Shown here: positions 1 through 4,929 of the stretch, in pieces
How the letters are laid out: each line of letters opens with the position of its first letter
Numbering within the stretch: the first letter of the stretch is position 1
Assembly (NCBI GenBank): GCA_018678395.1
Contig: JAHHMJ010000011.1
Coordinates: forward strand, 1-5,013
DNA from: Gemmatimonadota bacterium
GTDB taxonomy: Bacteria; Gemmatimonadota; Gemmatimonadetes; Longimicrobiales; Gaopeijiaceae
DNA: 5,013 nt
Reading direction: 5' to 3'
The notes under the pieces: generated by a model
Told to the model about the DNA's origin: nothing
The model's input: the letters and a program-made list of their open reading frames with translations, nothing else
Databases searched by the model: none
Translations under genes and position numbers: made by a program

Positions 1-15
1 GAGGACCGCTCGACC

Positions 16-57
16 CGGTGCGGCGCCCGCCGAGGGATTCGAGCGGGCGCCGCGCCG
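16..57 (+). repeat. Strong GC-rich inverted repeat (hairpin 1) upstream of ftcD
   Basis: Arms 16-30 and 43-57 pair over 15 positions with a single G-T wobble (19/54). The inner 11 bp (20-30 with 43-53) are perfect, and the loop is 12 nt. No T tract follows (acgtgtaccg). It lies between the window edge and the first gene. It may be part of the termination region of an upstream gene, a structured 5' region, or a protein-binding inverted repeat. The pairing is read directly; the role is inference. Confidence 0.6.
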
Positions 58-69
58 ACGTGTACCGCG

Positions 70-111
70 ACGGCGGCTCCGGGGGTGGATTCCGGGGCCG
101 CCGTTCGCTTT
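70..111 (+). terminator. Hairpin 2 with T-rich tail, possible terminator of an upstream gene
   Basis: Arms 70-82 and 92-104 pair over 13 positions with one G-T wobble (78/96). The outer 8 bp, ACGGCGGC against GCCGCCGT, are perfect. Two further G-T pairs (83/91 and 84/90) could shorten the loop to 5 nt. The stem runs straight into TTCGCTTT (104-111), an interrupted T-rich stretch that suits an intrinsic terminator in a GC-rich genome. With hairpin 1 it makes a tandem pair closing whatever lies to the left. The upstream gene is outside the window, so the role is unproven. Confidence 0.45.
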
Positions 112-140
112 GGCCTCCGGCGCGCCACCCGTGGTATGTT
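110..140 (+). promoter_or_regulatory. Putative extended -10 promoter placing the transcript start at the ftcD ATG
   Basis: TGG-TATGTT (132-140) matches an extended -10 element: TGn followed by a TAnnnT hexamer at 135-140. The hexamer ends 6 nt before the ATG at 147, so a start site 6-7 nt downstream would fall on or next to the start codon and give a leaderless or near-leaderless mRNA. A weak -35-like TTGGCC lies at 110-115 with a long 19-nt spacer; extended -10 promoters can do without a good -35. GGGGAG (141-146) touches the ATG directly, too close to act as a normal Shine-Dalgarno site, which supports leaderless initiation. Confidence 0.4.
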
Positions 141-146
141 GGGGAG

Positions 147-1181
147 ATGATCCCCGTGCTCGAGGCGGTGCCCAACTTCAGCGAGGGTCGAGATCCCGGC
201 TTTCTGCGGGAGGTCACCGTCGAGATGACCCGAGCAGGTGCCGAGGTGCTCGACGCCTCGTCGGACCCCGACCATCATCGCTCGGTGGTGACGCTGATCG
301 GGGGCGTCGGGGAGATCGAGGATGCCCTGGTGGCCGGCGCCGAGGTTGCGCTCCGCGCGGTGGATCTACGCCGGCACCGGGGAGTCCACCCCCGAATCGG
401 CGCCCTCGACGTCGCCCCGGTCGTGCCGCTCGCGGGAACCGGCATGGAGGTGGCTCGCGCGAGCGCCCATCGGGTCGCGGTCCGTGTGGCTGCACTCGGG
501 ATCCCGGTCTACCTCTATGCCGGGTCCACACCGGAGCACCGGTCGTTGGCCGATCTGCGCCGTGGCGGCTTCGAGTCCCTCGTCGACGGTTTCCCGACGG
601 GGCGGAGTCCGGATTTCGACGCCGGTCGGACCTCGGCGCATCCGACCGCGGGGGTGACCTGCGTCGGTGCGCGTCCCCTTCTTCTCGCCTGGAATCTTCA
701 GGTCGAGGGCATCTCGTTCGACGCTCTCTCCATGGTGGCTCGAGAGCTTCGCGAGTCGGGGGGCGGACTCCCCGGAGTGCGGGCTCTTGCGTTGCGCCTC
801 GAGCGGGCCGGGACGCTGCAGTTGTCGATGAATCTGGAGGAGGTCGAGCGCCGAGACCCCGACGCGGTGTTCGAACGAGCGTCGACCGACGTCGCGGCTC
901 GCGGAGGTCGGATCGTCGCGACCGAGGTCATCGGGCTGATCCCCGACGCCCTTGTGCTCCGCACCGGCGCCCGCAGATTACGTCTTTTGGGCGCCGATTC
1001 GCAGCGTCTCCTCTCGACCCGACTGGTGAGCCATCTCGCCCGTCGTGGATCGGGGGACCTGGACACGTTGGTCAACTGGGCGCGTGCGGCGTCCGCGGGT
1101 GCCCCTCCCGAGGTGCTCGCGGCTGCCGAGCGCCTACATCCTACTTCGCACATCTCACCGCCTCCGGTCGATCAAGCATGA
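147..1181 (+). CDS. ftcD: Glutamate formimidoyltransferase (formiminotransferase domain only)
   Basis: The product should transfer the formimino group of N-formimino-L-glutamate, a histidine breakdown intermediate, to tetrahydrofolate, giving glutamate and 5-formimino-THF in the cytosol. The 344-residue protein starts MIPVLEAVPNFSEGRD, the family N-terminus, which fixes the ATG at 147; the frame is open upstream but that part has no family character. Further hallmarks are DHHRSVVTLIG (42-52), HPRIGALDV (81-89), the HPTAGVTCVGARP segment (165-177), GLPGVRALAL (207-216) and QLSMNLEEVE (225-234). His81 sits where the catalytic histidine of mammalian FTCD (His82) is expected. Both formiminotransferase subdomains are present. 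The cyclodeaminase domain of the animal fusion enzyme is absent, as in many bacteria that encode it separately. The stop overlaps the next start as ATGA. No hut genes are visible, so histidine use cannot be confirmed from context. Confidence 0.93.
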   Translation: MIPVLEAVPNFSEGRDPGFLREVTVEMTRAGAEVLDASSDPDHHRSVVTLIGGVGEIEDALVAGAEVALRAVDLRRHRGVHPRIGALDVAPVVPLAGTGMEVARASAHRVAVRVAALGIPVYLYAGSTPEHRSLADLRRGGFESLVDGFPTGRSPDFDAGRTSAHPTAGVTCVGARPLLLAWNLQVEGISFDALSMVARELRESGGGLPGVRALALRLERAGTLQLSMNLEEVERRDPDAVFERASTDVAARGGRIVATEVIGLIPDALVLRTGARRLRLLGADSQRLLSTRLVSHLARRGSGDLDTLVNWARAASAGAPPEVLAAAERLHPTSHISPPPVDQA

Positions 1182-3265
1182 GCCACATCGAAGCACTCAA
1201 GGAACAGGCCCGGCGCCACGAGCAGAAGGAGTCCTGGCGCTCGGCGCTCGACCTCTACGAGCGCGCCATCGATCGACTGGTTCAGGAGGACGCGCCGGAC
1301 ATCGGCCTCTACAACCGGGTCGGCGATCTCTACATCCGCGTCGGTGAGTACGACCCGGCGGTGAAGTCCTTCCAGCAGGCCATCGAGCTGTACGTCGATT
1401 CGGGGCTGCCGAACAACGCGATCGCGGTCTGCAAGAAGATTCTCCGCAACGTGCCGGACCGGGCGGAGGTCTTTCTCAGGATGGGGCAGATCCGTGCCGA
1501 GCAGGGTTTCATGGTCGATGCGCGCACGCACTTCCTGACCTACGCAGAGCGGATGCAAGCCGCCGGGCGGCTCGACGACGCGGTCCAGGCCCTGGTCGAG
1601 TTCGCGGATGCGGTGCCCGAGGACGTCGACATCCGGCTGTCGATCGCCGAGCACTTCGAGCATCGCGGTCACGAGGAAGAGGCTCTCGGTCAGCTCGCGG
1701 CCGGGTACGTCGCGGCTCGCGACGGGGGGATGACCGACAGGGTCGAGGAATTCGGCGAGCGCATCGCCGCGTTGCGGCCCGATGAGGATCTCGAAGAGCT
1801 CGTCCGTGCGTTCACGGCGCCCCTCGAGGGCGACGAAGAGCCCGAGTTGCTCACCATCGACGACGCCTGGGACTTCGGCGACGCCCAGCCGCTCGCCGAG
1901 GGGTCGGCCGAAGCCGCAGAGGCGGGCACCGCGCTGGAAGGGTTCGAGACCACGGCGCTCGAGGAAGCGCCGGAGGCCGCCGAGGTGGTCGGGGAGGCCG
2001 TGGAGGAGGCGCGTGCGGCCGAGCTCTTCGAAGACGCGGCCGACGCGATCCCGGACGAAGTGGTCGCGGAGGTCGACGAGGCGTTCCAGCGGGCCGAAGA
2101 GGGGTTCGAGGACATTGCGGAGGCCGACTCCGACGAGGCCCTCGTGGAGTTGGTGCGGGAAGGCGACTTCGCTTCGGAGGTGGTCGAGATCGACGACGAG
2201 GAGGACCTCGACGACGACGAGGACCTCGACGCCGAGCTCCCGTTCCTGCACGTACCGGACGGAGACGACGGCGCTCCGGCCCCGGTCGATGAGGAAGCGG
2301 CCTGGACGGCCGACGACGACGAACCGACTTCGGTCGAGGAGTCCGGCGACACGCCGCTGCACGAACCCTGGACGGAGACGCAACCCCCGGCGGCACCCGT
2401 TCCCGAGATCGCCGACGAGCCCGAGCCCGCACCCGCCGCCTCCGCTCCCACCGACGCCGTTCCAGCCGACCTGGATCCGCCGGTGCTACCGGTGGACGCG
2501 GCGCCCAGCGTTCTCGATCTGCGGCAGCGGGCGGTCGAGGAGGCGATTCGCTCCGGCGACGAGGGCGCCCTGGTCGGGGCTTACGTCGACCTGGCCGAGG
2601 CGTTGCGAGACAGCGGCGCCGAGGGACGAGCGCAGGCCATCCTGCGCCAGGCACTCCACCTCGCCCCGAACGATGCGCGCGCACAGGCGGCGCTGGCGGA
2701 GCTGGAGCCCGGGGAACGGCCCGTCACCGAGGTCGCATCCAGCGAGGATTACGTGGATCTCGGGGCGCTGATCCTCGGCGACGACGACGAGAAGACCACG
2801 CGCTTCGTCGTCGCTTACGAGGAGCCGTCCGGGGACGAGCAGGCGGATTTCATGAAGATGCTCTCCCAGTTCAAGGCGAAGGTCGCCGAGAACGTCGACG
2901 CCAGCGATGTGAGGGCACACCACGATCTCGGCACCGCCTACAAGGAGATGGGGCTGCTCGACGAAGCCGTGGAGGAGTTTCAGGCGGCGCTGCGGGCTTC
3001 GGCCGACCACCTCCCCACCTACGAGATGCTGGGGCAGACATTCCTGGAGAGGGGCGCTCCCGAAGCCGCCGTTCGTGTGCTCTCCCGGGCGCTCGAGGCG
3101 CGGTACGATGTCGAGGACGAACTGCTCGGGATCTACTATTTCCTCGGCGTATCCCACGAGGAATGTGGGAACTTGGGCGAGGCCCGGGAGTTCTACGAAC
3201 GCGTATTTTCCCTCGATATCAACTTCGCCGACGTCACCGAGCGTCTGCGGGAACTCCGCGGATGA
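1178..3265 (+). CDS. TPR-repeat protein with long acidic linker, function unknown
   Basis: The 695-residue protein reads as a scaffold: two tetratricopeptide arrays joined by a disordered acidic linker. N-terminal TPR-like helix pairs occupy about 6-205 (for example LYNRVGDLYIRVGEYDPAVK at 44-63). The linker, about 211-445, is rich in Glu, Asp, Ala and Pro and has only three Arg (279, 305, 327) and no Lys; 13 of 18 residues at 336-353 are acidic. One TPR-like unit follows (about 453-510), then a second array at 577-693 with clear motifs such as HDLGTAYKEMGLLDEAVEEF (582-601). No signal peptide or membrane segment is visible, so it is probably cytoplasmic. The ATG at 1178 overlaps the ftcD stop and has no Shine-Dalgarno-like sequence, so translation is probably coupled to ftcD. 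The frame stays open across ftcD, but that part is low-complexity Arg/Gly/Pro, so I begin at the overlap. The TPR call is firm; the partner is unknown, possibly in envelope or motility assembly. Confidence 0.9.
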   Translation: MSHIEALKEQARRHEQKESWRSALDLYERAIDRLVQEDAPDIGLYNRVGDLYIRVGEYDPAVKSFQQAIELYVDSGLPNNAIAVCKKILRNVPDRAEVFLRMGQIRAEQGFMVDARTHFLTYAERMQAAGRLDDAVQALVEFADAVPEDVDIRLSIAEHFEHRGHEEEALGQLAAGYVAARDGGMTDRVEEFGERIAALRPDEDLEELVRAFTAPLEGDEEPELLTIDDAWDFGDAQPLAEGSAEAAEAGTALEGFETTALEEAPEAAEVVGEAVEEARAAELFEDAADAIPDEVVAEVDEAFQRAEEGFEDIAEADSDEALVELVREGDFASEVVEIDDEEDLDDDEDLDAELPFLHVPDGDDGAPAPVDEEAAWTADDDEPTSVEESGDTPLHEPWTETQPPAAPVPEIADEPEPAPAASAPTDAVPADLDPPVLPVDAAPSVLDLRQRAVEEAIRSGDEGALVGAYVDLAEALRDSGAEGRAQAILRQALHLAPNDARAQAALAELEPGERPVTEVASSEDYVDLGALILGDDDEKTTRFVVAYEEPSGDEQADFMKMLSQFKAKVAENVDASDVRAHHDLGTAYKEMGLLDEAVEEFQAALRASADHLPTYEMLGQTFLERGAPEAAVRVLSRALEARYDVEDELLGIYYFLGVSHEECGNLGEAREFYERVFSLDINFADVTERLRELRG
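2195..2230 (+). repeat. 18-bp tandem duplication in the acidic linker
   Basis: Two adjacent 18-bp units (2195-2212 and 2213-2230) differ at one base, GACGAG against GACGAC in their first six positions, and share the 12-mer GAGGACCTCGAC. They encode DEEDLD then DDEDLD (residues 340-351). This looks like a slippage-prone microduplication inside the disordered linker and may vary in copy number between strains. Confidence 0.75.
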
Positions 3266-3303
3266 ATCGGCGTCTTCGAGCGCTTTCGACCCACCCCACG
3301 TGA
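3262..3303 (+). other. Possible 13-codon coupling minicistron between TPR and prenyl synthase genes
   Basis: An ATG at 3262 overlaps the stop of the TPR gene as ATGA (3262-3265). It opens a 13-codon frame (MNRRLRALSTHPT) whose TGA stop (3301-3303) overlaps the GTG start of the prenyl synthase as GTGA (3300-3303). The prenyl synthase start has no Shine-Dalgarno-like sequence, so terminating ribosomes could be handed on through this short frame. The peptide itself has no recognisable character. The geometry is read directly; the coupling role is inference, and a chance arrangement is possible. Confidence 0.3.
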
Positions 3304-4316
3304 CCACCCACTCGGACGCCGCCGCCGGCTCGCTCGTCGGTCCACTGACGCTCGACGCCCTTCAGGGGCCCGTCGAGAACGGGCTCGACCGCGTCCTCGA
3401 CGAGATTCGCAGGATCGTCGTCTCCGACTTCGGGATGATCGAGGAGGTGAACGACTACCTCCTCATGGTGCGGGGCAAGCTCTTCCGTCCCACGCTCACC
3501 CTCCTCTCGAACCATGTGGGCGATCGTTCCGACCCGCGGGCCGTCACGCTCGCTGCGGTCGTCGAGCTCGTCCACCTCGCGACGCTGGTCCACGACGATG
3601 CCGTCGACCACTCCGTATTGCGGCGCGGGCAACCCACCGTGAACGCGCTCTGGACCCACCAGGTCGCGATCATCATGGGGGACTATCTCTACTCGCGGGC
3701 GGTGATCGAATTGGCCCGCCTGGGCATCATGGACGCGGTTCGCATCATGGGGACCGCGGCGAATGAGATGAGCGTCGGTGAAATGCGTCAGCTGACGTCG
3801 TATGATGCGCTCGAATTCTCGGAGTGCGATTACGACCGTCTGATCGCGGCGAAGACAGCGTCGCTGATGGCGGCGGCCTGTGAACTGGGCGCCCTGGTGG
3901 GTGAGCCGTCCTTCCGGGCCCCCCTTCGGCGCTTCGGACACAACCTCGGCATGGCCTTCCAGATCGCCGACGACCTGCTCGACTACACGGGTACCGAGGC
4001 CGAGACCGGGAAGCCTACCGGGCACGACCTCCGAGAGCGCAAGGTGACCCTCCCGCTCGTTGCGACCCTGCGCGAGGCTTCGCCGGCCGAACTCGTTGCG
4101 ATTCGGAAGCTCTTCGACGGAGAGCGTGAGCCGGACGACGACGAGATCGGTCGCGTGGTCGGCATCGTCCGTGAGCGGGGCGGTCTCGACTACGCGCGGC
4201 GCAGGGCGATGGACTTCGCCGAAGCGGCCGAGGAAGCCCTCGCCGAGGTCGCCGGAGGAGAGGCTCGGCAGAGCTTGTTGTCCTGTGTGGTGTATGCGAC
4301 GCAACGGAGTCGTTGA
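3300..4316 (+). CDS. All-trans polyprenyl diphosphate synthase (IspB/HepT-type, trans-isoprenyl diphosphate synthase)
   Basis: The product should add isopentenyl diphosphate units to an allylic primer to make a long all-trans prenyl diphosphate, the usual precursor of the menaquinone or ubiquinone side chain. The 338-residue protein has the family motifs in order: GKLFRP (59-64, variant of GKRLRP), first Asp-rich motif HDDAVD (98-103), RRG (108-110), KTAS (185-188), second Asp-rich motif DDLLD (224-228), and GKPTGHDLRERKVTLPL (237-253). The fifth residue before the first motif is Ala95, not an aromatic, which in this family goes with medium or long chains rather than C15/C20; exact length cannot be read. 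The GTG at 3300 is the only good start after the TPR stop and gives a normal family length. It has no visible Shine-Dalgarno site and may be coupled. The second residue of the GKRLRP motif is Leu instead of Arg, a variation I regard as tolerated. Confidence 0.93.
   Translation: MTTHSDAAAGSLVGPLTLDALQGPVENGLDRVLDEIRRIVVSDFGMIEEVNDYLLMVRGKLFRPTLTLLSNHVGDRSDPRAVTLAAVVELVHLATLVHDDAVDHSVLRRGQPTVNALWTHQVAIIMGDYLYSRAVIELARLGIMDAVRIMGTAANEMSVGEMRQLTSYDALEFSECDYDRLIAAKTASLMAAACELGALVGEPSFRAPLRRFGHNLGMAFQIADDLLDYTGTEAETGKPTGHDLRERKVTLPLVATLREASPAELVAIRKLFDGEREPDDDEIGRVVGIVRERGGLDYARRRAMDFAEAAEEALAEVAGGEARQSLLSCVVYATQRSR
4306..4309 (+). promoter_or_regulatory. Shine-Dalgarno-like GGAG for the GTG start at 4320
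   Basis: GGAG lies inside the last codons of the prenyl synthase gene, 10 nt before the GTG at 4320. It is the main support for starting the small membrane protein there. The spacing is slightly long but workable. Confidence 0.5.
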
Positions 4317-4319
4317 TCG

Positions 4320-4598
4320 GTGCTGCCCGAGCAACGTCGCCGGAACGCGAACCGCCTGGTCTGGACGCTGATCCTCGGGTTCTTTCTCGGGGGCCTCTTC
4401 ACGCAGCTGGCGGAGATGTTCCTGCCCGACAGCGCTGCGCGTACCTTTCTGACGACGGCGGTCTCGGCATCGGTCGGCCCGTTCTCCCTGGATCTCGTGG
4501 CCCTCGCCTTCACCCTGGGCCCGGTGTCGGTTTATCTGAACGTCCTCACACTCGTCGGCATCTTCATCGTCGCGCTCGTCGCGCGGTCGTGGATCTAA
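4320..4598 (+). CDS. Small membrane protein resembling DUF4321
   Basis: This 92-residue protein has a basic N-terminus (EQRRRNANR, 4-12), a first membrane segment at about 13-35 (LVWTLILGFFLGGLF within it), a short loop, and a second hydrophobic region at about 54-88 that includes PFSLDLVALAFTLG and LNVLTLVGIFIVAL. The pattern of a glycine-rich first helix, a PFxLDL motif, a TxG turn and an LNxxTLxG helix matches my memory of DUF4321, a family of about 80-90 residues with no known function. The start is a GTG 3 nt after the prenyl synthase stop, in the same frame, with GGAG upstream. It lies 20 nt before tatA, so it belongs to the operon. A role in envelope or Tat function would be guilt by association only. 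Confidence 0.8.
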   Translation: MLPEQRRRNANRLVWTLILGFFLGGLFTQLAEMFLPDSAARTFLTTAVSASVGPFSLDLVALAFTLGPVSVYLNVLTLVGIFIVALVARSWI

Positions 4599-4603
4599 CC
4601 GGC

Positions 4604-4608
4604 AGGAG
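4604..4608 (+). promoter_or_regulatory. Shine-Dalgarno site of tatA
   Basis: AGGAG lies 10 nt before the ATG at 4619, in the short gap between the small membrane protein and tatA. It is the clearest ribosome binding site in the window and settles the tatA start. Confidence 0.75.
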
Positions 4609-4618
4609 ACGAAGCACA

Positions 4619-4906
4619 ATGGGTATCGGCGGACTGGGAATGTGGGAGATCCTCCTGATCTTCCTGATGGTGTTGCTGCTGTTCGGCGCCAAGCGATTGC
4701 CGGAGATCGGCTCCTCCCTCGGGAAGGGGATCCGGGAGTTCAAGAGCTCCATTCGGGATATCGAGAAGGAGATCAAGCTGCCGGAGGAGCGTAAGGGACT
4801 GCACTCCCCTCCCGCCTCCGGTCCGGGATCGCGCTCCGCGATGTCGGAGGAAGCCGTCTCGCGTGAGGACGAGGGTCAGCCGCGCCGTCTGAGCACGGAC
4901 GGCTGA
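4619..4906 (+). CDS. tatA: Sec-independent protein translocase subunit TatA/TatE
   Basis: TatA oligomers form the part of the twin-arginine pathway that lets folded proteins, carried by RR signal peptides and recognised by TatC (or TatBC), cross the cytoplasmic membrane. The 95-residue protein has the full family layout: short N-terminus MGIGGLGMW with a polar Glu10, one membrane helix (about 10-22), the FG hinge (22-23), an amphipathic helix beginning near KRLPEIGSSLGKGIREF (25-41) and running to about 50, then a polar, charged, probably disordered tail (55-95). The close match to GAKRLPEIG...GKGIREFK favours TatA/E over TatB. A Shine-Dalgarno site precedes the ATG. No tatC or tatB lies in the window; tatC may be elsewhere or just downstream. 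It is the last gene seen in the operon. Confidence 0.95.
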   Translation: MGIGGLGMWEILLIFLMVLLLFGAKRLPEIGSSLGKGIREFKSSIRDIEKEIKLPEERKGLHSPPASGPGSRSAMSEEAVSREDEGQPRRLSTDG

Positions 4907-4929
4907 CGGGGCCGTCGCCGGGCGCCGGC
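4884..4929 (+). terminator. Cluster of short GC hairpins across the tatA stop, weak terminator candidate
   Basis: GCCGTC (4884-4889) pairs with GACGGC (4898-4903), and a T-G and a G-C pair extend the stem inward to a 4-nt loop. The same GACGGC can pair instead with a second GCCGTC at 4911-4916, so the two structures exclude each other. A third stem, GCCGG/CCGGC (4917-4921 with 4925-4929), has a 3-nt loop. No T tract follows, so intrinsic termination is uncertain. In such GC-rich sequence, short stems arise easily by chance. Confidence 0.3.

Noticed and set aside
1..150. A frame open from the window edge to a TGA at 148-150, which would overlap the ftcD ATG as ATGA and could be the end of an upstream gene.
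   Set aside because: Its 49 codons show no recognisable protein character and contain both strong hairpins and the promoter-like motif. A non-coding region fits better, though an upstream gene end cannot be fully excluded.
110..1177. The TPR protein frame remains open far upstream, across the whole of ftcD.
   Set aside because: The extra 356 codons are Arg/Gly/Pro/Ser-rich low complexity, the out-of-frame reading of a GC-rich gene. The protein-like sequence begins at the overlap ATG at 1178.
1172..2451. Long open frames antisense to the TPR gene (1172-2383 and 1690-2451).
   Set aside because: They mirror the repetitive GAG/GAC/GCC codons of the acidic linker; the second is mostly serine and alanine. 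No domain character and no start signals.
1782..2771. Open + strand frame of 329 codons inside the TPR gene.
   Set aside because: The translation is Arg/Pro/Ser/Thr low complexity, a +1 shadow of the acidic linker codons.
3075..3299. Upstream in-frame extension of the prenyl synthase inside the TPR gene.
   Set aside because: The extra 75 residues are Ser/Thr/Pro-rich without family similarity and would overlap the end of the TPR gene by nearly 200 nt. The GTG at 3300 gives a normal family length.
3724..3750. GCATCATGG occurs twice, 18 nt apart, in the prenyl synthase.
   Set aside because: It encodes two Ile-Met pairs within an ordinary helix and is too short to count as a repeat element.
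3234..4619. 461-codon open frame antisense to the prenyl synthase and DUF4321-like genes.
   Set aside because: The sense strand has complete family motifs. The antisense translation is charged low complexity and fits codon-bias mirroring.
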